From the NCBI GenBank assembly GCA_964531165.1, contig CAZHEA010000046.1:1-24835 (forward strand): a stretch of 24,835 nucleotides of DNA, written 5' to 3'. The DNA is from SZUA-229 sp964531165. Lineage in GTDB: Bacteria > Pseudomonadota > Gammaproteobacteria > SZUA-229. The translations under genes were made by a program, and so were the position numbers. The notes under the pieces were generated by a model. That model did not search any database. It was not told the DNA's origin and was given only the letters and a program-made list of their open reading frames with translations. This document shows, one piece after another, positions 17,251-24,835 of this stretch. Position 1 is the stretch's first letter, and each line of letters opens with the position of its first letter.

Positions 17251-17270
17251 AGTGCGTCAAAGTTGACACT
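17251..17270. promoter_or_regulatory. Inverted repeat upstream of the PKD gene
   Basis: AGTG-CG-TCAA-AG-TTGA-CACT is an interrupted inverted repeat with a perfect GTCAA/TTGAC core (17256-17267), 56 bp before the PKD start. It looks like a binding site for a dimeric regulator. The regulator is unknown. Confidence 0.35.
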
Positions 17271-17349
17271 GTGTTGTAAATTTAACCAATTTTGCATGTT
17301 TAATCTATTCTCCATTCGGATAGGGGTACGGCTTTCCGATTAGTGGTTG

Positions 17350-19515
17350 TTAACGGGGTATAAAGTAGCGGAATTCCGCCATAATACGTATGCTTTCCAG
17401 CGGGATGTCATCAGCCAGAGCCGCGCCTCCGGTAATGCTGTTATTGCCATTGCCGGGTTCTTTTAAATCGTTATTCAGTAAATTACGTATGCGCAGGCTG
17501 GCATCCCAGTTTGTATAGTAATCCTGATATTTCAACATCAGGTCGAGGCGGGTGTTATCGCTAACCGGTGCTCGGGTTTCGGTTAGTGCCCGGGGGCGCG
17601 AACCGATAAAGTAGAGTTCAGGGGCAAGGGTCCAGAAAGGGCTGATTTTCCAGATCATACGGGCATAAAACTGGTGGCCGGGTGCGTAGGGTGCTTCAAT
17701 GCCGGCTTCAACTAATTTATTGTATTGGTAGGCGTAGTTTCCTGTGAGATTAACCGACGCGCTTAGCTGCCAGTTGGCTTCTGCCTCAATGCCATAGCCT
17801 TCCTGAGTGCCACGATTTTCGTAGGTAAAGGTGTTGAGTGTCTGGGTGTCTTCAATGGCGAAAATTAAATCTTTTGCGCGATGGGCAAAAAAGCTCAGGC
17901 TGCTGCGGAGTTTTTCGTTGGGGCGATAATCCAGAGCCAGCTCTAAAGTATCAATGGTTTCCGGTTGCAGGTTCTGGTTGCCATTAAAGCCCAGCTGGTT
18001 TTGTAAATTCAGTTCTTTATACACCGGTGCGCGAAAGGCGCGACCGTAAAGCAACTTGGTACTGAGGGTGTAACTGGTTTGCCAAACCAGTGCAATGCGC
18101 GGGTTGGTGGTGTTGCCGAAATCCGAATAATCATCGTAACGCACACCGGTGGTAAGGGCCCAGTCGGGGCTAAAACTCCATTCATCCTGCAGTGAAAAAT
18201 AAAATATTTTGCGTTGCCCGTCGGGCAGCGACAAATCGTCTGCATTATTAATATTGGTGGGTTGCGCCGGTGCTGCGGTCTGCCCGGAATCGAGTACCCC
18301 CGGCCCGAAGTTGCGTGCTTCGTCAGCGGAATATTTCTGTAATTGATAACCACCGGATATGCGTACATTGTGTTTCTGCCAACCATAATAAAAACTGGTG
18401 ATATCAAATTGGCTTTGCTGTTCGCGGCTGTTGTTGACGTTAATCATGCCGGTTGAAAAACTAACGCTGCGTATACCGCTGGTAAAAATATTACCGTCAT
18501 CACCAATGGGTGCAATACTGCCAGCAGGCAGTAAATATTGTTCGCGATCAGTGGTGTAGTTTAAATATGACAGGCGTAAATTTAATGACCAGTGGGTAGC
18601 GATATCATCATTTGCGTATTCAACGGTGGATAAGCTGGCCTGACTATCGAGTTGGCCGCTCGGGTCAATCGTATCCAGTGCGGGAATGCCGTGCCCATTA
18701 GCCTGATTTTTGTTCATCCACAGCCACTGATTTATATTCCAGTGATTGTTGGAAAAGTTTAATTCCATGTCCAGTGCATTGTATGAAGTGTCCAGTGCGG
18801 TTGGCGTCAGAGTTGCATTGGTGGCGCTTTGATTATCTAAAAAACTCTGCAAATCATTTTTAATAATGCGATCTTTATCTTTACCGGCAGACTGATATTG
18901 CAACGAAATGTGACTTTGCCAGTTGCCCAGTTGAAAATTATTTTGCAGCCATGCACTCTGGTTAGAAAATGAACCACCCTGCACGCCGAACTCCTGGCCA
19001 CTGCTTTGACGGCGAGTAATAATATTGATTGCACCGACAAAGGCGTCGGCACCATAAACGGCTGATCCCGGGCCGCGGATGATTTCAATTTGTTCAATGT
19101 TATTCAAGGGCATTTGAAAAGCCGAAAAACGTGAGCCATTTTTCAGGGTATTAATTGCTGTGCCGTTAATCATGAATACCATGCCGGCATCCGGGTCTCT
19201 GAAAAAACCGCGCATACTATACACCGCATTACCGGAAAAATAATCTTCAGAAATATGGAGGCCTGGAACTATTTCGAGCAATTCATTTAAACTTTTTGCA
19301 GATGAGTTTTCGATGTCGTGGCGAGTAATTACCGATGCAATAGCCGGTGCCTTGTAAAGTAATTGTTCGTTGCCTGTGGCAATGGATACCATGCGTTCAT
19401 TGCCATAAACTAATTGCATGGTTTCATCTTCGTTTGCCATATTGGCAAAACTGTTTAATGAGTATAGGTGGCCGAGTAAAATAAATGCGAAAAATTTTGT
19501 AAAAAATAATTTCAT
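17350..19515 (-). CDS. TonB-dependent outer-membrane receptor
   Basis: 721-residue receptor for energised uptake of a scarce ligand across the outer membrane. It has a signal peptide (1-24, cleavage after SFA), a possible TonB box (ETMQLV, 31-36), and a plug domain (about 55-168) with SLNELLEIVPGLHIS, MRGFFRDPDAG and IEIIRGPGSAVYGADAFVGA. The remainder is alternating beta-barrel sequence containing WALTTGVRYDDYSDFGNTTNP and RAFRAPVYKELNL. The ligand cannot be read from the sequence. Its ATG overlaps the stop of the GGDEF-EAL gene (ATGA), so it is the third gene of a coupled operon after the binding protein and the c-di-GMP enzyme. The barrel ends in FRYFIPR rather than a terminal aromatic residue. 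Confidence 0.93.
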   Translation of the reverse strand: MKLFFTKFFAFILLGHLYSLNSFANMANEDETMQLVYGNERMVSIATGNEQLLYKAPAIASVITRHDIENSSAKSLNELLEIVPGLHISEDYFSGNAVYSMRGFFRDPDAGMVFMINGTAINTLKNGSRFSAFQMPLNNIEQIEIIRGPGSAVYGADAFVGAINIITRRQSSGQEFGVQGGSFSNQSAWLQNNFQLGNWQSHISLQYQSAGKDKDRIIKNDLQSFLDNQSATNATLTPTALDTSYNALDMELNFSNNHWNINQWLWMNKNQANGHGIPALDTIDPSGQLDSQASLSTVEYANDDIATHWSLNLRLSYLNYTTDREQYLLPAGSIAPIGDDGNIFTSGIRSVSFSTGMINVNNSREQQSQFDITSFYYGWQKHNVRISGGYQLQKYSADEARNFGPGVLDSGQTAAPAQPTNINNADDLSLPDGQRKIFYFSLQDEWSFSPDWALTTGVRYDDYSDFGNTTNPRIALVWQTSYTLSTKLLYGRAFRAPVYKELNLQNQLGFNGNQNLQPETIDTLELALDYRPNEKLRSSLSFFAHRAKDLIFAIEDTQTLNTFTYENRGTQEGYGIEAEANWQLSASVNLTGNYAYQYNKLVEAGIEAPYAPGHQFYARMIWKISPFWTLAPELYFIGSRPRALTETRAPVSDNTRLDLMLKYQDYYTNWDASLRIRNLLNNDLKEPGNGNNSITGGAALADDIPLESIRIMAEFRYFIPR

Positions 19516-21620
19516 AAGGATTGATTTGTGCAGCGGATAAAATCAGTTAAGGGTTCTGGTTTATCAATTTCAATACCCTGGGCGTAATCGATGCCGATAG
19601 CAATGGCTTCATTTAAGCTGGCGTTGTCTTCAATGTGTTCAGCAATGGTTTTAATGTTTAAAATATGAGAAATTTCATTAATTGATTTTGCCATTTCCCT
19701 GTTTACAGGGTTATTTGTAATGTCTTTAAAAAAGTCGCCGTGAATTTTCAAATAGTCAATTCTAATGTTTTTAATGTGAGAAAAAGACGATGAGTTACAT
19801 ATAAAGTCATCGAGTGAAATGGTGCAGCCAAGTTGGTGGATATGGTTAATAAATGAGTTTGCCTGTATCGTGTTGTTTAGTGTTGTGGCTTCGGTTATTT
19901 CAAAGCATATTTTATGTCCAGGTATTTCAAATTCGATGAGTTGGTCTTCGATGTATGTAAAAAAAGCTTCATCTTTAAGTGAGTTGCCGTTTATGTTGAT
20001 CGTGCAGTTTTCAATGGTATTTAAAAAACGTGTGTTATTGCTGAGTTCCCTGAATGTGTTTTTGATAACCCATTGATCAATTCTTGTTATTAAGTCATAT
20101 CTTTCAGCAGATGAAATAAATTTATCCGGAGAAATGTTGCCGCCGTTCTTGTCGGTCATTCGCAATAGAATTTCCAGCTGTTTTTTTGAATTGTTTTCAA
20201 GGTTTTGTATAGGCTGGCAATATAAGGTGAATTTATTGTTGTCAAGATGGTCGACTATTTCGCTGGCGATTTGCGTTTCGCCAGAAAGTATCTTCAGGTC
20301 CCTGTCGTTAGTTTTGAGGATGTGTATCTGTCCTCTGCCGTGTTCTTTGGCTATGTAGCATGCATTATCCGCTCTGGAAATGACTTCGTGCAAGTTACAG
20401 GCAGTGCCGTCTATTTGTACGATACCAATGCTTACGCCAATTGAGAAAGTGCTGTCATCCCAGTGGAAACGATATTGTTCTATTGATTGGCAGATGTCAT
20501 TACCAATGGCTTCGGCTTTTTTTAGTGAGCAGTTTTTTAAGATGATCGAAAATTCATCGCCGCCAACACGTGCTAGTATGTCTGAGTCTTTTCTGACGTG
20601 TTCCTCAAAAATTTTGCAAACTGCCTTTAATAAATCATCGCCGGCGTTGTGGCCGCAACTGTCGTTAACGATTTTAAACTTATCCAGATCCATATAGAAG
20701 AGTATGTGTTTGGCATTTGTTTTTTTGCATTCTTGTAGTGCAGCGTTTAAATGTTTCTCAAAGCCAATGCGATTAGTTAAGCCGGTTAAATGATCGTGCA
20801 TGGCCTGTTTTTCAAGTTGGGAGTTCTGCTGGCGTAAAACTTCATCTCTTTCTTCGAGCGCGCTAATCATCCTGTTGTAAGTGCTGGTTATATATTGAAC
20901 CTCAAGCGGACCTCTTTTTGAAGTGTGTGGCAGGTACTCGCCTTTTTGTGCTTTTTTCATAACCTCAGAAATATCATGCAAAGGCCGGGTGATCCGGCTA
21001 ATTATTATTTGCAAAGCCAGAAGTAGTAACAGGCTAATAATTGATGCAATAACAGAAACCGATAATAGTATGCCGTTGCTGATGGTCTCGAGGGTTTCTT
21101 TGCTGCTGATAACGACGACATAGCCTATAAGTTGCTGGGTTTTAGATAGTGTTTCACTGTACAGCTGATTGTCTATGGAGTCTTTGTTGTCATTAATAAT
21201 GACCGCTGAAAAAAAGTACCAGTTGCTTTTATCTTCGTAAAGAATACGAACTTTCTGTATGGGTTTTTTACTGAGCTTAATACCTGAGGTATCAATATCT
21301 CTGATAGTGCTGGACTGATAAAAAACGGAAAGATCCGGTCTGTAAATAAACAGGCTGACAATTCCGGGTGTGTCGAGGGTTGAGCTAATTCCGCGCTTTG
21401 CATTTTCAGGGCTGTCATAAATTAATGCCAGTCGACTATTCTTTGCTAAGTTTAAGGTGGCATGTTTGGCTTGTTTTATAAGCAGCTGACGAACTTGTTG
21501 ATTGCTTACCCAGGTGCTGGCGTAGATAGCCGAAATTAATAAAACAAAAACACCGATAGTGACGGTGGCAAACAACTGTGTGCCGATGGAGTTATTGGTT
21601 AATTTATTAATTAAAAGCAT
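19512..21620 (-). CDS. Membrane GGDEF-EAL c-di-GMP enzyme with periplasmic sensor
   Basis: 702-residue protein: transmembrane helix (about 15-36), periplasmic CHASE8-like sensor (40-180), second helix (183-206), HAMP (207-260), GGDEF (275-435) and EAL (445-695). The cyclase motif GGDEF is intact (353-357), but the inhibitory RxxD site reads KDSD (344-347). In the EAL domain the core acidic residues are kept (EILLRM at 483, FEITE 573-577, LDDF 603-606, Lys625, AEHIED at 660). The loop after DDF is ICNSSSF instead of the usual GTGYSSF, and LKID has become LKIH. The cyclase is probably active; phosphodiesterase activity is doubtful. The gene starts 25 bp after the binding-protein gene and overlaps the receptor by four bases, so its sensor probably reads the state of that transport pair. 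Confidence 0.92.
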   Translation of the reverse strand: MLLINKLTNNSIGTQLFATVTIGVFVLLISAIYASTWVSNQQVRQLLIKQAKHATLNLAKNSRLALIYDSPENAKRGISSTLDTPGIVSLFIYRPDLSVFYQSSTIRDIDTSGIKLSKKPIQKVRILYEDKSNWYFFSAVIINDNKDSIDNQLYSETLSKTQQLIGYVVVISSKETLETISNGILLSVSVIASIISLLLLLALQIIISRITRPLHDISEVMKKAQKGEYLPHTSKRGPLEVQYITSTYNRMISALEERDEVLRQQNSQLEKQAMHDHLTGLTNRIGFEKHLNAALQECKKTNAKHILFYMDLDKFKIVNDSCGHNAGDDLLKAVCKIFEEHVRKDSDILARVGGDEFSIILKNCSLKKAEAIGNDICQSIEQYRFHWDDSTFSIGVSIGIVQIDGTACNLHEVISRADNACYIAKEHGRGQIHILKTNDRDLKILSGETQIASEIVDHLDNNKFTLYCQPIQNLENNSKKQLEILLRMTDKNGGNISPDKFISSAERYDLITRIDQWVIKNTFRELSNNTRFLNTIENCTININGNSLKDEAFFTYIEDQLIEFEIPGHKICFEITEATTLNNTIQANSFINHIHQLGCTISLDDFICNSSSFSHIKNIRIDYLKIHGDFFKDITNNPVNREMAKSINEISHILNIKTIAEHIEDNASLNEAIAIGIDYAQGIEIDKPEPLTDFIRCTNQSL

Positions 21621-21645
21621 ATCTTTTTATAGTTGACGTCTGGTT

Positions 21646-22650
21646 TTAATGAAAGCCGGGGTATAGCTGATCGAAACTTTTTTTCATTTCTCGGGTGTAG
21701 CGCATATCCAGGTGATTTGCGGTACGTATATTGACGGCTGTTTTTAAATCGACAGATGGATAGAGTTCGGCCTTCATCTTCGGTTTTAGTATGTGGTGCT
21801 GCAGTAACGCAACTAAACGACGGCCCTGTTTAAATTGATCTGGGTAGAGTGCAAACAGTGCACCACGGCGTACGTGAAGCAGGTTGTTTGACAAAATAGT
21901 AATATGCTTTTCCCAGGCCGCCTGCAATATTTCAGGTAATAAAATCTCTAATGGCGCTACATTATCCAGTGGGATCCAGATGGCATCTGTTCGCGGGCGT
22001 ATGGACTGTAAAACAATATTATATTGAAGGGTGGCCTGTTTAACATTGCTGACCTGTAATGGTACAAATTCAATGCCGTATTGTTTGCTTATTTCTCGAG
22101 CTCGTGGAATAAGCCAGCCATTATTTCGTAGGCTGTGAACAAAAAAGATACGGGAAATATCCGGATTTAATAATTGTGTTTTTCGAAAAAAAGCTTCCGG
22201 GTCGGCGGATAAACTAATTCCGCTTATACCGGGGGGAGTCGCGACCATGCCGCCGGCGATAATCGGTAATGGATGAGTGGTAGAGCGGTTCAGGGTATCC
22301 ACCAGTTTGTAAGTGGTTTGGCCGAGTGCAATATAGCCGGCTATATTCAGGCTTCCACTCCATTTTTGAATGTCTTCCGAGCGGGTGTTCCGGCTGACTC
22401 GATAGGTGTGTACGGTATAGCCTGGTACAGACGTGATGCCGCTAACTAGCTCATCAAACATGTTGCTGTACTGTTTGTTTACCGTGGGGTATAACACGGC
22501 GATTGCTAGCTTATGTGAGCTTTTATGGTCGGCCGAAGCAGTTGTCTGAAACAGGCACAGTGCAATAGCAAAAATAACAATAGCAAGGGTGTTCAGCGAT
22601 AAAAAACGCCGGCATTTGTGAAAGTATCGAATTGTCATACACTCGGTCAT
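21646..22650 (-). CDS. Periplasmic ABC-type substrate-binding protein
   Basis: Exported protein of the ABC_sub_bind type (periplasmic binding fold; segments LAIAVLYPTVNKQYSNMFDE, GYIALGQTTYKLVDTLN, PIIAGGMVATPPGISGISL, TDAIWIPLDNVAPLE). I start at the ATG at 22650 (334 aa), which has TGGAAA upstream; the ATG at 22680 has no ribosome site. The basic segment FHKCRRF followed by a long hydrophobic stretch ending TTASA is the signal peptide. No ABC permease or ATPase is nearby. It is first in the operon with the c-di-GMP enzyme and TonB receptor, so it more likely acts as a ligand sensor or relay than in import. Ligand unknown. Confidence 0.85.
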   Translation of the reverse strand: MTECMTIRYFHKCRRFLSLNTLAIVIFAIALCLFQTTASADHKSSHKLAIAVLYPTVNKQYSNMFDELVSGITSVPGYTVHTYRVSRNTRSEDIQKWSGSLNIAGYIALGQTTYKLVDTLNRSTTHPLPIIAGGMVATPPGISGISLSADPEAFFRKTQLLNPDISRIFFVHSLRNNGWLIPRAREISKQYGIEFVPLQVSNVKQATLQYNIVLQSIRPRTDAIWIPLDNVAPLEILLPEILQAAWEKHITILSNNLLHVRRGALFALYPDQFKQGRRLVALLQHHILKPKMKAELYPSVDLKTAVNIRTANHLDMRYTREMKKSFDQLYPGFH

Positions 22651-22802
22651 TCGTATATTTCCATTATGAATGTTGGGCATATTTTTTCAATACTTTGTTT
22701 GAGTGATGGATTTGAATTATCGGGTTATTTGAAGGGTGTACTCTCTGTTATAGCAGACGCAGGAGAAAAGAAGGGGATCGAGTTATGGCGGTGGATGCAG
22801 AT

Positions 22803-22839
22803 CTGATTAAGTCGGGGTATTGCAGCCCGGCTTAATCAG
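22803..22839. other. Strong hairpin after the peroxidase gene
   Basis: 14-bp stem with one G-U wobble on the plus strand (CTGATTAAGTCGGG / CCCGGCTTAATCAG) and a 9-nt loop, 24 bp past the peroxidase stop. No T run follows on either strand, so it may be a Rho-assisted or mRNA-stabilising end rather than a classic terminator. The rest of 22681-22862 shows no gene. Confidence 0.5.
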
Positions 22840-22862
22840 AGGTGTTATTTCGAATTAACGAG

Positions 22863-23900
22863 TTACTCAGCAATAATGCTCTTTCCGGACGTTGTCGGTA
22901 AACGTGGCATGGTGATCTGTGGGTATTCACCGGTTAGTGCACCCAGAAATGCCACTATATCGTTCACATCTTTTTCGTTCAGCTTAATATTCAATTGCGA
23001 TTTGGCCATTACTCTCACAGCCTCACTTAAGTCATTGACCGAGCCATTGTGAAAGTACGGTGCGGTGTCAGTGATGTTGCGCAAAGTCGGCACCCGGAAC
23101 AAGCTACGATCTGCAGATTTTCCGGTGGCTTCTTCACGGCCTTTATCGTCATTGAGTTTGTACTGTTCAATATACGGACTAGCAAATGTCGGGAACATAA
23201 CATAAGAGCCTTTACCCAGGTTCTGGCTGTTGCTATCTAATGCTACGCCATTAAATGCTGCGCCGGAATGACAGGCTGTGCAGCCAATTGATTCAAACTT
23301 GCTCATGCCGCGAATCTGTTGTTTGCTCATAGCACTGTGCTGGCCCTTTACATATTTGTCGTAGGGGCTGTTAGGGGTAACTAAGGTGCGCTCAAAGGCG
23401 GCAACGGCTTTCGCTGCATTATCCACGGTCATGCTGTTTTTGCCAAATGCCTGCTCGAAAAAGGACTTATAGCCAGGAATTTGTTTAACTCGTGCCATGG
23501 CGGTTTCGACATCTTTCATGCCCATTTCCACCGGGTTGGCTACTGGGCCTTTCGCCTGATCTTCAAGTAGTGCGGCACGGCCATCCCAGAACTGTACCGA
23601 ATGGAATGCTGAGTTCCATACCGTAGGTGCATTTCGGCCACCGATTTTGCCGTGAACTCCCATGGATACTGCTCGACTGTCATCGCCGCCTTCCATTATG
23701 TTGTGGCATGAATTGCAGGATACGGTGCCGGTTGATGAAAATCGCGGGTCCATAAATAGCATTTTGCCCAGTTGCACTTTTGCATAGGTTGTCGGGTTGT
23801 CTGCCGGCGTTGGCGGGGTTTCGGGAAGCGCTTTCCAGTTGCTGGCCTGGACCTGAAATGAAAGTAAAGACACGAACAGCAAAGAGGTTGTTTTTTTCAT
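22863..23900 (-). CDS. Di-haem cytochrome c peroxidase / MauG-family protein
   Basis: Periplasmic di-haem c-type protein that reduces H2O2 or performs MauG-like oxidation. Signal peptide MKKTTSLLFVSLLSFQVQA; two CxxCH sites, CNSCH (62-66) and CTACH (207-211). Family signatures include GRNAPTVWNSAFHSVQFWDGR, ANPVEMGM, ERTLVTPNSPYDKY, LRNITDTAPYFHNGSV and AVRVMAKSQLN (Met298, likely axial ligand by homology). The 345-residue length is normal. ATG at 23900 is preferred over GTG at 23909 because it opens directly with the signal peptide; neither has a clear ribosome site. Transcribed alone as far as can be seen, with 306 bp upstream. It lies 5 kb from another CxxCH protein (the PKD giant), a possible but unproven link. 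Confidence 0.93.
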   Translation of the reverse strand: MKKTTSLLFVSLLSFQVQASNWKALPETPPTPADNPTTYAKVQLGKMLFMDPRFSSTGTVSCNSCHNIMEGGDDSRAVSMGVHGKIGGRNAPTVWNSAFHSVQFWDGRAALLEDQAKGPVANPVEMGMKDVETAMARVKQIPGYKSFFEQAFGKNSMTVDNAAKAVAAFERTLVTPNSPYDKYVKGQHSAMSKQQIRGMSKFESIGCTACHSGAAFNGVALDSNSQNLGKGSYVMFPTFASPYIEQYKLNDDKGREEATGKSADRSLFRVPTLRNITDTAPYFHNGSVNDLSEAVRVMAKSQLNIKLNEKDVNDIVAFLGALTGEYPQITMPRLPTTSGKSIIAE

Positions 23901-24206
23901 GATAATCACATCGGTAATTAATAATATGCTTATATTGCATGATTTTATTGTTTGATGCTATTTTCTATTTTCTATGGGTTTGATTGGTTTTTTCTATGAG
24001 TTGAGCTGCATTCATCACAAACTAACCTCAATGTGGATATGATAATTCATGGGAGCGCCTTTACACGGTGTGGTTAAGCCGGCCTATATGTTCAACAGGT
24101 GTCGATTATGCCGGTAGATATTCCGGCCTGTCATAATGATAAGTGAAGACTCAGCATTGAAAGAGCAGGCAATAGTTAAATTGTTGTAGCTTCAGGAGCT
24201 GAGCCA
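23901..24206. other. 306-bp gap upstream of the peroxidase gene
   Basis: No convincing gene; the longest small frames are about 20 codons. TTTTCTAT-like elements recur at about 23961-23997. A GCCGG/CCGGC stem with an 8-nt loop lies at about 24109-24126. No perfect FNR box is seen, although such a site is common upstream of these peroxidases. The gap ends in a plus-strand terminator-shaped hairpin. Confidence 0.5.
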
Positions 24207-24224
24207 TTAAGGCTCGGCTCTTTT
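24196..24224 (+). terminator. Terminator-like hairpin overlapping the YbeL-like stop
   Basis: 10-bp stem GAGCTGAGCC / GGCTCGGCTC (one G-U pair on the plus strand), loop ATTAA, then TTTT. The T run is on the plus strand, yet no plus-strand gene precedes it. On the minus strand the hairpin covers the stop codon of the zinc-ribbon gene and lacks a T tract. Confidence 0.5.
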
Positions 24225-24755
24225 GAAATACTGTTCACCGCACTGGCTGCAAAGTGGAATGCTATTCGTGGTGTTGAACTGAATTATCTTCTGGCATTGC
24301 TTGCAAATCAGTGTGCCGGGTCCGGTAATTTCACCGCTTTTGTATTCGTTGTTCTGCATCCTCATATCAGAGGTGTGTTGTGCTTTACCTGTGCCGCGGG
24401 ATAATTGTTCAAGCTCTATACGGGTTTTATCCGCAACGGATAAAAATAGCTCCAGCACTTTCTGCTCAATAATATTAATATCCAGCATTAGCCATTCACT
24501 GAATTCATGGCTGGTTTCCATCAGATATTCCGCTGCATCATTAATATCGCGTTTGATATAGTTGCCAATTTCTTCAGCATCCTCCAGGCTGACTTCGCCT
24601 AAGTGGATGGCCTGATCCCGTGCCTGCTCAATGGCTTTTTGTAGTGTGGGTATGGCGTGAGCTTCCGCATTGTCAATGCTGTCGCGCACTCTGGACATCA
24701 TCTGGTTGTAAGCTTCAACCAGAGATGTGTCATTTTGACCGTTTTGTGTCGTCAT
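24207..24755 (-). CDS. YbeL-like zinc-ribbon protein (DUF1451)
   Basis: 182-residue cytoplasmic protein. The first ~120 residues are a charged helical, coiled-coil-like region (MSRVRDSIDNAEAHAIPTLQ, EEIGNYIKRDINDAAEYLM). The C-terminal zinc ribbon has paired cysteines CKQC and CSQC after YKSGEITGPGTLI, closely following the end of E. coli YbeL (HSGEV-GLGNL-C-C...LC-CG). Function of the family is unknown. ATAAAAGGCAGG precedes the ATG at ~8 nt, a good ribosome site. It is about 300 bp upstream of the peroxidase gene on the same strand; shared transcription is not indicated. Confidence 0.9.
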   Translation of the reverse strand: MTTQNGQNDTSLVEAYNQMMSRVRDSIDNAEAHAIPTLQKAIEQARDQAIHLGEVSLEDAEEIGNYIKRDINDAAEYLMETSHEFSEWLMLDINIIEQKVLELFLSVADKTRIELEQLSRGTGKAQHTSDMRMQNNEYKSGEITGPGTLICKQCQKIIQFNTTNSIPLCSQCGEQYFKRAEP

Positions 24756-24835
24756 AGACCTGCCTTTTATAAAATATCAGAGTTTCCTAACTCATTGGTC
24801 TGATGTATCCTTCTCCTTTTATATAGCTCATATTC

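Noticed and set aside
17300..17349. Possible c-di-GMP riboswitch between the receptor and PKD genes.
   Set aside because: Only a 5-bp TCGGA/TCCGA stem is present; the conserved GEMM core is not seen.
22618..22806. Plus-strand open frame of 62 codons upstream of the binding-protein gene.
   Set aside because: It overlaps the binding-protein signal peptide in antisense and matches no family.

Overview
The window looks like a chromosomal segment of a free-living gammaproteobacterium, moderately AT-rich by eye. The evidence is a FabR-type TetR regulator, the classic miaB-ybeZ-ybeY-corC-lnt neighbourhood, a YbeL-type zinc-ribbon protein, a di-haem peroxidase and a GGDEF/EAL protein. A PEP-CTERM tail and a GlyGly-CTERM-like tail suggest that the host has surface-sorting machinery, but none of it is encoded here. 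I cannot name a genus.

Layout. Positions 102-2018 hold a divergent pair, a membrane acyl-CoA/acyl-lipid desaturase (-) and fabR (+), with a FabR-type palindrome between them. Positions 2019-3604 are accessory DNA: an 11-bp tandem repeat flanked by a perfect 16-bp inverted repeat, a small orphan lipoprotein gene, a strong terminator, and the decayed or mis-sequenced remnant of a PEP-CTERM surface protein on the minus strand. Positions 3605-13075 are a long plus-strand block. miaB, ybeZ, ybeY and corC (tRNA and ribosome housekeeping plus a CBS transporter) are followed by a 259-bp structured gap, then lnt, a DUF748/AsmA-like envelope protein and a YdjM-type membrane hydrolase.

Positions 13056-24755 are entirely minus-strand. 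Read in the direction of transcription they give a YbeL-like protein, a di-haem cytochrome c peroxidase/MauG-family protein, then a tight three-gene operon, then a 1379-residue exported protein. The three operon genes encode a periplasmic ABC-type substrate-binding protein, a membrane GGDEF-EAL protein with a periplasmic sensor, and a TonB-dependent receptor. The large protein has a CxxCH motif, ten PKD/Ig-like modules arranged as an A-B-C triplet repeated three times plus a fourth A, a choice-of-anchor-U-like region and a C-terminal membrane anchor.

The most interesting part is the three-gene operon. It places an outer-membrane receptor, a periplasmic binding protein and a c-di-GMP enzyme under translational coupling, which suggests a trans-envelope sensing route. 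The adjacent giant surface protein is a plausible output. That reading is inference; the domain calls and the gene overlap are seen directly.
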